Shown here: piece after piece, positions 8,838-17,254 of the stretch | How positions within the stretch are numbered: the first letter of the stretch is position 1 | How the letters are laid out: each line of letters opens with the position of its first letter | NCBI GenBank assembly: GCA_025353985.1 | Contig: JANXNT010000601.1 | Location: 1 to 33,489 of the forward strand | DNA from: Limnoglobus sp. | GTDB lineage: Bacteria > Planctomycetota > Planctomycetia > Gemmatales > Gemmataceae | Direction of reading: 5' to 3' | Length of the DNA stretch: 33,489 nucleotides | Program-made: the position numbers and the translations under genes | The notes under the pieces: model-generated | Seen by the model: only the letters and a program-made list of their open reading frames with translations | Databases searched by the model: none | Told to the model about the DNA's origin: nothing

Positions 8838-9448
8838 CCGTTCCCCTCCGGAGTGAAATCGCGTACGGTCTCGGTTAGCGGGAATGTCACATTACGATAC
8901 AGGTCCGCCATCGGAATCTCGGCAGGAATCGTTGCGAGCGAAAACGTCTCGGAGAGCGAGTGAAACATCCGCAATCCCCAGATGCCGTCCGGTTGTCGCA
9001 CATAGCGTGAGATCAGCGGTTCGTTCTGCGATGCGAGAATGTATTCCTGCAAAGAAGGCAACTGCATGTAGTTCCGGAACTTCGTCGTGCGGTCATATTC
9101 CTGCGTTGAGGGCGAAAGCACTTCGATGATGATTCGCGGATTGATGAGCGAATTGCTATCGTGTACCGAATATTCCGGTTCGCCGCAGACGATCACGATG
9201 TCGGGATACGTGTAGAGTCCCGTCAGGTCGATTCGCACCCGTTGATCGCTCGAAAACGACTGACACGGTCCGCCCTTCATCCGCATTCCGATTTCCAGAA
9301 TCAGATTTTCTTTTACAGCATTGTGCGCGCGAGTGGCACCCGCCATCGCGAACATTTCGCCATCGAAAAACTCGCTCCGGAACTCGGCAATCCGCTCGAT
9401 CTCCAGATACTCAGCCGCCGTCAGCTTGCGTTTCGGTATCGCGCTCAT
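8834..9448 (-). CDS. Uma2-family endonuclease (copy A of a tandem pair)
   Basis: MSAIPKRKLTAAEYLEIERIAEFRSEFFDGEMFAMAGAT...PDIVIVCGEPEY...NPRIIIEVLSPSTQEYDRTTKFRNY. 4-nt overlap with copy B (8834-8837). Confidence 0.9.
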   Translation of the reverse strand: MSAIPKRKLTAAEYLEIERIAEFRSEFFDGEMFAMAGATRAHNAVKENLILEIGMRMKGGPCQSFSSDQRVRIDLTGLYTYPDIVIVCGEPEYSVHDSNSLINPRIIIEVLSPSTQEYDRTTKFRNYMQLPSLQEYILASQNEPLISRYVRQPDGIWGLRMFHSLSETFSLATIPAEIPMADLYRNVTFPLTETVRDFTPEGNG

Positions 9449-9569
9449 CAGTTCCCCTCCAAGGTGAATTCAGGACGGTTGAGAACATCGGCGCGGAGCA
9501 TAGCGTATTGTAGTGTTACGGAATATGAAAATGCGGTACAATTGTGGATAGATTCGTTACGAACGTGAC

Positions 9570-10118
9570 GTGGAGGCTGCGATGACAACATTTGATCTTG
9601 CGGAAATCCGTGGCTTCGCTGCCGACCTAGGCACCCGAATGGATCGGTGCGACAACGGTGAGGGCATGGAGTGCGCCAGCTTGGACGACTCCATGCGACA
9701 CTATGCATCGCTTTGTTGTGAGTTCCGCGAAAATGTACGCAGTTGGGGCCGCGAAGTCTTTGCGGGTCGGCTGGCGTTTGACCCCGAAGTCGAGCAGGTT
9801 TTTCGAACGAATGGGACAAAGTTGTATTCGAGAACGCTCGAGACTTTTGAGTTTGGTCGACAAGCCCAGACGCCGTGTTACGAACTTCCAGGTGTGGCCA
9901 TTCTCGGATTTGCACTTCGGGATTTGTACGTGCTCATGAGCGGTTGGGTAACCCCGGCACTCGCAGTGGGTCCGTCGGCTCGCCAAGGTTTAGTATTGGA
10001 ACCTGACGCCGCTGCGGAAGCCATATGTCGAATCGAGTCGCTGCCGCCACTTCTCGCAGATTGGCAGCCAGCGGACCTACGCCAGCAGATGCAGTACAAA
10101 AAGCTGAGCAAAAATTGA
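9570..10118 (+). CDS. Hypothetical protein
   Basis: 182-aa ORF, first candidate start MEAAMTTFDLAEIR..., preceded by GGAGG; no family recognised. Confidence 0.65.
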   Translation: MEAAMTTFDLAEIRGFAADLGTRMDRCDNGEGMECASLDDSMRHYASLCCEFRENVRSWGREVFAGRLAFDPEVEQVFRTNGTKLYSRTLETFEFGRQAQTPCYELPGVAILGFALRDLYVLMSGWVTPALAVGPSARQGLVLEPDAAAEAICRIESLPPLLADWQPADLRQQMQYKKLSKN

Positions 10119-10157
10119 CGTCACCCCCTCCGTCGTCATTCCTATGCAAGGCGGAGT

Positions 10158-10694
10158 ATGACCGAGCGCATCCCGATCCCGTTGACACCGATCTTGATTC
10201 GCATTCAAAGTCCTGAGTTTCAGGCGCTATCAGGTTAGCCGTTCGCAGACCCGTTTGTTTCGCGTCTGTTGAAAGGTGATATTCCTCAGCGGGCATTGCT
10301 GGGGAATTGCCGGATTTGGATTTACCAAGACCCGCAACATCAAGTCGTCGGGTTCGGCACGCTCGATGTCTGCGAAGATTATGCATCGTACACCTCGGGC
10401 AAATCTCACCCATACATCCCGCTATTGGCCGTGAATCCGTCGATCAAAAGTCTGGGTTATGGCACGACGATCGTTAGTCATCTCATTGACGAGGCGGCGC
10501 TACTCGCCTACCGCCCTGGTTCGTGTCACGACGTGCTTTTTTTAGATGTGTATACGACGAGTGAGAAAGCGATTGCACTGTATAACGAAAATGGTTTCGC
10601 GCCGATCACGACAAGTCCAGTACCAGACCTTCAAGAAGCGGGCAAACTTTACATTGTTATGGCTAAACGAGTGGCTGTTGCTTCTTCGAAATAG
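10158..10694 (+). pseudogene. GNAT-family N-acetyltransferase with an in-frame TAG at 10236-10238
   Basis: In-frame reading: MTERIPIPLTPILIRIQSPEFQALSG*PFADPFVSRLLKGDIPQRALLGNCRIWIYQDPQHQVVGFGTLDV...YNENGFAPI. The ORF track starts at TTG 10269, inside this longer reading frame. Confidence 0.6.
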
Positions 10695-10726
10695 TGTGGC
10701 CGCGGATTACCCTTGGCCACACTATT
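10690..10726. terminator. Bidirectional terminator-like hairpin between convergent genes
   Basis: Perfect 12-bp inverted repeat AATAGTGTGGCC (10690-10701) / GGCCACACTATT (10715-10726), between the GNAT ORF (+) and the oxidoreductase (-). Confidence 0.7.
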
Positions 10727-10731
10727 CCCGC

Positions 10732-12324
10732 TTACTCCCCGGCGGGGTCTTTCCCGTTGATCCATGGGCCGGCGAGTTTCATGAACTCTTTGGCTTCCTT
10801 GGCCTTCGCGTCAGCGTCGAAGTCGAAGGCGTTGCCCTTGTCGCCCGCTTGCCAGCCGATGATGTTGTTCGGCTTGCCGCGTTCCTTGCTGCGTTTCTCC
10901 CAGTTCGCGGCCCACGTGCCGTTGCCGTCGATCGGCTTGCGTTGTTCGGCATCCCAGTACAGGGCCTTGTCCGAACGGTAGCTGAGCACGCCCATGTTAA
11001 CGGTGCTGAACGCGGCCGCGCCGAGTTCCGGTGTGCGGAGCGTGCCTTGGTTCTTCGCTTCGACGTGCTTCAGGAAGTTCTCCCACAGTGCGTACGTCAG
11101 ATGCACGTTGACGTTTTCCTTCTCCGTGCCGGCGGGCACCACGAATCCGCCTTCGACGAACTCGCCTTTGTCTTTGCCCGCATCGCCGGGGCCGCGCGCT
11201 TGGCCGGGCTTCTGTTCGTAAATCTCGAAGCCCGCCATCAGGTCGCCGCTCTTCGGGATGAACTTAATCGTACCGGTCTTACCGCGGATACACTCGTCGA
11301 TCGGGTAATCGTTCACCATCGACGCGGTGACGAACATCTGGCAGCCTTCGTTGTAGTCCGCACACACCATCGCCACATCGGGCACATCGCGGGTGTCGTA
11401 CTCGAAGTAGATGCCGCCGCCGCCGACGACGCGCCGCGGGTAACGCACGCCCATCGCCGTGATCAGGTGCGTCACTTGATGCACGAAGAGGTCGGTGAAC
11501 ATGCCACCACCGAACGGCCAGTAGCAGCGCCATTGCGCGTAAACCGAGCGATCGAACGGCACGTCTTCGGGCTTCGGGCCGATCGGTCGACCGAGGAATT
11601 CGGACTTGTGGCCGAGGAACGTATCCCAGTCGATCGTCTTCGGGTTCATCGATTTCGTGAGCGAATAATATCGCCACTGGCCGACGTTCGAGTTGCGGTA
11701 ATATCGCGTTTGCGCCTGCACGACGTGGCCAATGCGACCGTTACGGATGAGTTCGTTCGCCTTCAGCCAGGTCGGGTCGGCCATGCTTTGCACGCCGACG
11801 CTCATGACCATTCCGGTTTTCTTCCAGGTGTCGACGACGGCTTGCGCTTCGTCGATCGTCCGCGTCATCGGCTTTTCGCAATAAACGTGCTTGCCGGCTT
11901 CCATCGCGTCGCAGGCTTGTTTCGCGTGCCAGTGGTCGGGCGAAGCCACGGCGATCACGTCGATGTCTTTGTTGTCGAGCAAGGCACGGTAATCGCGGGC
12001 GACGCGGGTCTTATCGCCTTCGGGAATGCCGCAACGCTTCGCCGACGGGAACAACCCCTGGCCCTTGCCCGCACCCTTGGTTTGATCGCCATCCCACACG
12101 TCGCAAACCGCGTATGGCTCGGCGTTTTTGCCGAGTTTCTTCATGAGCATCAGAATGTCGAGGTGCTGTTGGCAGCGTCCGCCGACGCCGACGAACCCGA
12201 CGTTGATTTTGCCGTTCGCGCCCGCCGCCTTGGCGTAACTTTGCGCGGTCAGGGTGAGCGCGCCGCCCGCGACCGCCCCCGTTTTGAGGAACCCACGACG
12301 GTTCGGTTTCTTGGCAGGTGTCAT
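10732..12324 (-). CDS. Gfo/Idh/MocA-family oxidoreductase with Tat-like signal
   Basis: MTPAKKPNRRGFLKTGAVAGGALTLTAQSYAKAAGANGKINVGFVGVGGRCQQHL...; 'VASPDHWHAKQACDAMEAGKHVYCEKPMTRTIDEAQAV'. Confidence 0.95.
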   Translation of the reverse strand: MTPAKKPNRRGFLKTGAVAGGALTLTAQSYAKAAGANGKINVGFVGVGGRCQQHLDILMLMKKLGKNAEPYAVCDVWDGDQTKGAGKGQGLFPSAKRCGIPEGDKTRVARDYRALLDNKDIDVIAVASPDHWHAKQACDAMEAGKHVYCEKPMTRTIDEAQAVVDTWKKTGMVMSVGVQSMADPTWLKANELIRNGRIGHVVQAQTRYYRNSNVGQWRYYSLTKSMNPKTIDWDTFLGHKSEFLGRPIGPKPEDVPFDRSVYAQWRCYWPFGGGMFTDLFVHQVTHLITAMGVRYPRRVVGGGGIYFEYDTRDVPDVAMVCADYNEGCQMFVTASMVNDYPIDECIRGKTGTIKFIPKSGDLMAGFEIYEQKPGQARGPGDAGKDKGEFVEGGFVVPAGTEKENVNVHLTYALWENFLKHVEAKNQGTLRTPELGAAAFSTVNMGVLSYRSDKALYWDAEQRKPIDGNGTWAANWEKRSKERGKPNNIIGWQAGDKGNAFDFDADAKAKEAKEFMKLAGPWINGKDPAGE

Positions 12325-12392
12325 GTGTGCAATCTCCTGTTATCGTTGGTGAAAAGTGTAGCCCCACGGCGTGTATTGTAGGGCCGTTTCAG

Positions 12393-13148
12393 TTACTTCG
12401 ACTTGTGGCTGAGCATCCAGGTGTAGAGTTCTTCGGTGGCGTAGGCTTCGTCCCAGCTGTTGTGGCCGACGCCGGGGTATTCGGTGTACTTCGGCTTGCC
12501 GCCCGATTTCGTGATCGCATCGATCATCGTTCGCGAAAGTTCGACCTTCACGGCGGTGTCTTTGTCGCCGTGGAAGCACCACGTGGGCAAATCCTTGATC
12601 TTCTCGGCATCTTTGAGGTTGCCGCCACCGCAGATCGGGACGATCGCGGCCCACTTTTCGGGGTGCGCGGCCGCCAGGCTCCACGTGCCGAACCCGCCCA
12701 TCGACAGGCCCGTTAAATAGACGCGCTTCGCATCGGACTTGTATTCCTTCATCGTTGCTTCGAGCATTTTGAGCGCGCGGTCCGCATCGGGCGAGCCGGC
12801 GTGCCAACGCTTGATCACCTGCGTTTTGAGGTCTTCCGCTTGGGGGATGATCGTCAGGAATGGGAACGTCTTTGCGACCTTTTTAATGTGCGTCCCGATA
12901 CCCTGATCGACAGGCATTTTCGAGCCGCCCTTCGTTTCGCCCGCACCATGCAAGAACAAAATCACGGGCAGTTCCTTCGTGCCATCGTAATCGGCCGGCA
13001 CGAATACGATGTACGGCGACTCGCTACCGTCGGCGTTCTTGAAGGTCTTCTCGAGGAAGCCCGTTTTCTCAGCGGCATCGGCGGGGGTTGCAATCATGAC
13101 GAGTGCCATCACAAGGAGAATTCGGCGAAACATTTTCGGGTACTCCAT
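12393..13148 (-). CDS. Secreted alpha/beta-hydrolase (esterase / prolyl-oligopeptidase-like)
   Basis: Signal peptide; 'LPVILFLHGAGETKGG', nucleophile elbow GLSMGG, catalytic-type 'GVGHNSWDEAYATEELYTWML'. Confidence 0.9.
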   Translation of the reverse strand: MEYPKMFRRILLVMALVMIATPADAAEKTGFLEKTFKNADGSESPYIVFVPADYDGTKELPVILFLHGAGETKGGSKMPVDQGIGTHIKKVAKTFPFLTIIPQAEDLKTQVIKRWHAGSPDADRALKMLEATMKEYKSDAKRVYLTGLSMGGFGTWSLAAAHPEKWAAIVPICGGGNLKDAEKIKDLPTWCFHGDKDTAVKVELSRTMIDAITKSGGKPKYTEYPGVGHNSWDEAYATEELYTWMLSHKSK

Positions 13149-13208
13149 ACGAACAGGAAAGGGGGAGGCGTGGTTTTGATATGTTTTACGCGCCGCAGCA
13201 CAAGTCTT

Positions 13209-13541
13209 TTAGAACTCGCAGTTCCAAACACCGTCGTAGCAGAGTGAGACGCGACCGCTCAGAATGTGGCCATGAAGCTGAATTTCGAGGTGATTTTCGC
13301 GATCGTGGATCCACTCGAACGTGCCGCCATCCCAGCGCTTGACCGTGCCACGCCCACCCGAAACGGGGCCTTCGTAATCGAGGTAAATCGATCGATGATC
13401 GGGCATCGCCTCGGCCACAATCATCGTGCCAATAACCGGCACCGACCGCAATCGCCACGACCGCAACGACGCCCCCGCTTCGAGCAGGAAGTCCCAGTGA
13501 AGCGTCGGCCAGTCGTGTTCGAGGATGACAAAACGCGGCAT
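13209..13541 (-). CDS. Stand-alone LigD 3'-phosphoesterase (PE)-like domain protein
   Basis: MPRFVILEHDWPTLHWDFLLEAGASLRSWRL...LDYEGPVSGGRGTVKRWDGGTFEW. Start reassigned from 13571 to the MPRF ATG to avoid overlap with the upstream ORF. Confidence 0.75.
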   Translation of the reverse strand: MPRFVILEHDWPTLHWDFLLEAGASLRSWRLRSVPVIGTMIVAEAMPDHRSIYLDYEGPVSGGRGTVKRWDGGTFEWIHDRENHLEIQLHGHILSGRVSLCYDGVWNCEF

Positions 13542-13545
13542 GGGA

Positions 13546-13890
13546 TTAAAAGTAGACATAACCGACGACAATCACGCGAGACCCCGTCGGGCTTTTCGGA
13601 TCGGCTACTTCAACGAATTCACTTATAATTCGATTGTATGTTACAAATTTTGATCCGGAATAACGTACCGGGTAAGTTGGGATTGGAATGTCAGTGACTT
13701 TTACATTTCCAGGAAATGGGCGACCGAATCGGGTACAAATTCGGTCGTACGCCGATCGAATGTGATCTTCACAAACTTCGAATTCTCGCAACTTGGCTGG
13801 GTCATGCTGAAGACGCAATGCAATGTCATCGAGATCTATAATGGCGAGTGGGCTATTCACGTGCATGACGTTGTCCCGCCAGTTAGACAC
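13546..13890 (-). CDS. Hypothetical protein
   Basis: 114-aa ORF in a relatively AT-rich segment; plausible coding composition, no family recognised. Confidence 0.5.
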   Translation of the reverse strand: MSNWRDNVMHVNSPLAIIDLDDIALRLQHDPAKLREFEVCEDHIRSAYDRICTRFGRPFPGNVKVTDIPIPTYPVRYSGSKFVTYNRIISEFVEVADPKSPTGSRVIVVGYVYF

Positions 13891-13982
13891 TGACTATAGG
13901 TCCGGAAAAATGGATTGTGCGGCTTGTGAGTGCTGCGTGAATCATTACCGGTATTTTGCACTCTGTCAAGTTCTGGAAACGA

Positions 13983-14258
13983 TTATCGCACGTTCTGAAT
14001 TGCATTCTCTAGTTCGTCGGCCGATTTGTATCCGAGTGCCGCGAGGAGTTCGTCGTCGACTTCGGTAATGGAGCCATATTCCACGGTTGGGCCGGCCGCG
14101 TAAATTGCGAATAGCATGTTGCCATCGACATCGACGACCGGCTTTGTTCGCTCACTCCCGAAATCCATTTGCTGAAGCAGTATCCGTAGTAGTTCTTCCC
14201 GGTGATCGTTCGACAGGTTGCCGACGAACTGCTCGAAGTGTCGCGTTTGATCTGACAT
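13983..14258 (-). CDS. Small hypothetical protein
   Basis: MSDQTRHFEQFVGNLSNDHREELLRILLQQMDFGSERTKPVVDVDGNMLFAIYAAGPTVEYGSITEVDDELLAALGYKSADELENAIQNVR; internal ATG preferred over 14324. Confidence 0.65.
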   Translation of the reverse strand: MSDQTRHFEQFVGNLSNDHREELLRILLQQMDFGSERTKPVVDVDGNMLFAIYAAGPTVEYGSITEVDDELLAALGYKSADELENAIQNVR

Positions 14259-14344
14259 GAGTATGTCCTCTGGACACGGGCAATTGGAAATTTCATTGTA
14301 TCGGTTTTGACAGCCTAACTTCATATTAGACCGATGGCAAACGA

Positions 14345-14370
14345 AAATACCGGCCGAAACGCCGGTATTT
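14345..14370 (-). terminator. Intrinsic terminator-like hairpin downstream of spoVG
   Basis: Perfect 10-bp stem AAATACCGGC-CGAAAC-GCCGGTATTT; on the minus strand followed by a T-rich run (TTTTCGTTT). Confidence 0.75.
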
Positions 14371-14388
14371 CACGCACATTCCTTCGTC

Positions 14389-14961
14389 TCACATAATCCC
14401 GGTGCCGAAGCTGTCCTCGCGGAGGATTGCGGGGGTTTCGCTGTCGCTGAGGTGGTTGCCTCGGCTGGCGGGTTGGTGTGGGCCGTGGGTTTTGTACCCG
14501 AGTGGCTTGGCCATTTCGTGCAAGTTCGCGGGCACTTCGTCGTCGAAATCGAACTCGTCGTACCGGCAGATGTAGCCGGGTTGCTTGGAGCGTTCGCGTT
14601 CGTCGGTGAACGCCTTGGCGACCGCGCTCTGAATGTGTTCGCGTGCCCCACTATGGATCGGGTGTGCGATGTCCGCGTGCAATTTCGCGCGGCCATCGGG
14701 GACTTCCTTCGTCGCCCGCGCCTCGTCCAATTTCCGACCGCAGTTGTTGCAGAAACGCGAACGCAGGTGGTTCTTGCAACCGCAATGCGTGCATCGGTCC
14801 GTCAGTTTGCGACTGGGCATCGCCACGAACATGCCGCGAGTCCCTTCGATGATTTTTAGATCCCGAACGACGAAGGCGTTGTCGAAGGTCACCGAACAGA
14901 ACGCGAGCAGGCGCTCGTTATTCTCTTCGCACAATTTGATGCGTACTTCCGTGATTTGCAC
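14389..14961 (-). CDS. spoVG: SpoVG-family protein with an inserted zinc-ribbon-like Cys cluster
   Basis: [52 protein letters not shown] + insert (CTHCGC...CNNCG) + [24 protein letters not shown]: the SpoVG signature split by the insert. Confidence 0.85.
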   Translation of the reverse strand: MQITEVRIKLCEENNERLLAFCSVTFDNAFVVRDLKIIEGTRGMFVAMPSRKLTDRCTHCGCKNHLRSRFCNNCGRKLDEARATKEVPDGRAKLHADIAHPIHSGAREHIQSAVAKAFTDERERSKQPGYICRYDEFDFDDEVPANLHEMAKPLGYKTHGPHQPASRGNHLSDSETPAILREDSFGTGIM

Positions 14962-14990
14962 CGTCGTTCTCCTCTGATGTGATGTCTGAA

Positions 14991-15944
14991 TTAATCAATT
15001 GCGGGCCAACTCCGCGTGACAGCAATAAACGGCAAAACCTCATCGGGTGGCGTGCTTCTGCGCATCGCGTCTGCGATCCGAATGGCATCGGTTCGATCTT
15101 TACACAAGGCGAACAGCGCCGACCCACTTCCCGACAGTTGGCAGCCGAGTGGCCCGAGGGCGGCCAATCGACGGTATGTTCGTTCCACTAACGGCGCGGC
15201 GGCGAAGGCGGGTTCTTGCAACCGGTTATGCAATTCGCTCGCTAATTTTGCCACGTCGCCATCCGTCAGTGCCTGGCAAGCGTCTGTACTACATAGCGGG
15301 TGTAAGGGCACGGTCACCCGGCGGTAAACCTCACGTGTCGAAAGGCCGACGTTCGGCTTCACGACGACTATATCGAGCGTTCGACCCATTGCCACCGGCG
15401 TCACGATCTCGCCGCGACCCGTGCAAATCGCTGCCGGGGCATGCAGGAAGAATGCGACATCCGAGCCGACGTCGGCGGCGATGGTCGCGAGTTCCGCAAG
15501 CGGTAAGTTCTGCCGCCACAGTCGGTTCAGTGCGAGCAGCGTCGTGGCCGCATCGCTCGACCCGCCACCCAGCCCCGCTTCGTGCGGGATCCGTTTCGTT
15601 AGCCGAATCGTCGCTCCGTTCGTTGTTCCCGTGCGGCGTCGAAACGCTTCGGCGGCCTTCCAGACCAAATTCTCCGGCCCGTTCGGCAACGTGGCCGGTT
15701 CGCAAGTCAGCCGCAATTCGCCGCTTGGTTCATCGCGAAATTCCAGCGTGTCGAACAAGTCGATCGCCACCATCAGCGTTTCGATCGCGTGATAGCTATC
15801 GGCACGTTTGCCGACGATTTCCAGCGTCAGATTCACTTTCGCCGGTGCCCATGCCACGAGCGAATCCGCACCGGGCATCGTGCCCCAAACGGGCGGGCCG
15901 GTTATCGTCTCGTTTCCAGGTTCGTTCGCGATGGTACTCGGCAT
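14991..15944 (-). CDS. ispE: 4-diphosphocytidyl-2-C-methyl-D-erythritol kinase
   Basis: [37 protein letters not shown]...[26 protein letters not shown] (GHMP kinase motif), [11 protein letters not shown]. Confidence 0.93.
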   Translation of the reverse strand: MPSTIANEPGNETITGPPVWGTMPGADSLVAWAPAKVNLTLEIVGKRADSYHAIETLMVAIDLFDTLEFRDEPSGELRLTCEPATLPNGPENLVWKAAEAFRRRTGTTNGATIRLTKRIPHEAGLGGGSSDAATTLLALNRLWRQNLPLAELATIAADVGSDVAFFLHAPAAICTGRGEIVTPVAMGRTLDIVVVKPNVGLSTREVYRRVTVPLHPLCSTDACQALTDGDVAKLASELHNRLQEPAFAAAPLVERTYRRLAALGPLGCQLSGSGSALFALCKDRTDAIRIADAMRRSTPPDEVLPFIAVTRSWPAID

Positions 15945-16200
15945 CGGCGTGAAAAGCGAAGAGAAATCCCGTCGAATCCGAGGCGGGCATCACTGCCCTT
16001 AGGGAACCGTCCGTGGAATCCTCATCTGGTATGTCGCAACAATTAAGCGGAAGATAACCGCGAACATCAGCCAGGTCAAGTGGGAAGGTTAAGGAATCTT
16101 TACAGTCTTTGCTGATGCGCGAAATTCACCCTGGCGGATCGATGTGCGACTGCGTAACGATACCTTTCTCAGGTGGTACAACGCATCCGTTCTTTTCTTA

Positions 16201-16396
16201 TTCTGGTAGCCGCAGGACTTTAGCCTGCGGAGGGGCAAATACCATAAAAAACCAGTCGTGGCGAGTCTTCGAGACGCGACGTCACAAGCAAAACACGTAC
16301 ATTCCGAGCGTACGAACCGTCGTGTTTCGATGACTCACCACGACCCTCAGCGATTGCTCGTGGCTAACGCAGGCTAAAGACCTGCGGCTACCAGAA
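16201..16396. repeat. ~196-bp nested palindromic element with 29-bp terminal inverted repeats
   Basis: TTCTGGTAGCCGCAGGACTTTAGCCTGCG (16201-16229) vs CGCAGGCTAAAGACCTGCGGCTACCAGAA (16368-16396): inverted, one mismatch. Inner arms GTCGTGGCGAGTCTTCG / CGATGACTCACCACGAC are also inverted (2 mismatches). Confidence 0.9.
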
Positions 16397-16491
16397 AAGA
16401 GGTTTTCGCCTTTGTAGGAAGTCTAGCAATCTCGTTGCATAATCTCAGAATAGATTATGGGGCGTTTCGCGTACTTTTGCTGCGAGTGGTC

Positions 16492-17214
16492 ATGTTCCGA
16501 ATCAACGAACAAACGGGTGCGATCATCCTGGTCGTGGGGCTGGCGATTGCGGTCGTGGGGCTGGTTTGGTTGCTGATTCGGCTCATGCCCGTGTTGCGAA
16601 CGATCATCGTGCGCGGCTTCAAGCCGGGTCTGGTGATATTGCTCGGGACGGCGATTGCCGCATCGCCGATCCTCATTAACAAGTTCGCTCCGCCCGACGA
16701 TAAAGCCAAAACCGAAGTGAAAGCCGTCGAAGGCAGCCAGGCCGAAGAGCGCCTGACGCTGACGGGGGCGAAGCCGAGCGAGTACGAAATTTTGAACGCG
16801 AAGAAGACGTTCGCCGTGCTTCAGTGGGCCAACGCCGACGTGACTGATGAACTCGTCGAACGGCTCCGCGATATGCAGAACTTGCGCGAACTCGATCTCA
16901 ACGGCACTGCCATCACCGACAAGTCGCTGGCGCTGATCGCGACGTTGCCGAAACTGCGAGCGTTGCGGCTCGCCGGTACGAAAATCACCGACGATGGTTT
17001 CCGCCAACACATCGTGCCGCTGATCGCGCTCATGGAACTCGACCTGACCGGCACCGCCGTAAAGGGCCAAACCGGCCGCGACTGGAAAGCCGCCGTCCCC
17101 GACCGCAAGTTGACGAAGTGTAAGTTTTCCGACCCTGAAAGGGTCGCTCGTTCAGCCCATGGTTTAACCATGGGATCGGGGCTACCTCCCATGGTTAAAC
17201 CATGGGCTACGTGA
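16492..17214 (+). CDS. Membrane-anchored leucine-rich-repeat protein with repeat-derived C-terminus
   Basis: N-terminal hydrophobic helices (GAIILVVGLAIAVVGLVWLLI), LRR units (LRELDLNGTAITDKSLALIATLPKLRALRLAGTKITDDGF). Last residues AHGLTMGSGLPPMVKPWAT are encoded by a palindromic repeat. Start is probably ATG 16492 rather than 16435. Confidence 0.8.
   Translation: MFRINEQTGAIILVVGLAIAVVGLVWLLIRLMPVLRTIIVRGFKPGLVILLGTAIAASPILINKFAPPDDKAKTEVKAVEGSQAEERLTLTGAKPSEYEILNAKKTFAVLQWANADVTDELVERLRDMQNLRELDLNGTAITDKSLALIATLPKLRALRLAGTKITDDGFRQHIVPLIALMELDLTGTAVKGQTGRDWKAAVPDRKLTKCKFSDPERVARSAHGLTMGSGLPPMVKPWAT
17131..17145. repeat. Short hairpin GACCCT-GAA-AGGGTC
   Basis: Perfect 6-bp stem, 3-nt loop, immediately upstream of the CCATGG palindromic element. 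Confidence 0.7.
17154..17208. repeat. Palindromic element: perfect 22-bp inverted repeat AGCCCATGGTTTAACCATGGGA
   Basis: Arms 17154-17175 and 17187-17208 are exact reverse complements, 11-nt spacer; each arm is itself almost palindromic. Confidence 0.95.
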
Positions 17215-17254
17215 GCGGTACCTTCAGGACCGAAAAACACCAGGAGACGACGGA

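Noticed and set aside
10546-12381. 611-aa + strand ORF opposite the Gfo/Idh/MocA gene
   Set aside because: Antisense shadow ORF caused by GC-rich codon bias; the minus-strand frame has clear family motifs.
15047-15952. 301-aa Arg/Ser-rich + strand ORF
   Set aside because: Antisense to ispE; low-complexity composition typical of out-of-frame translation.
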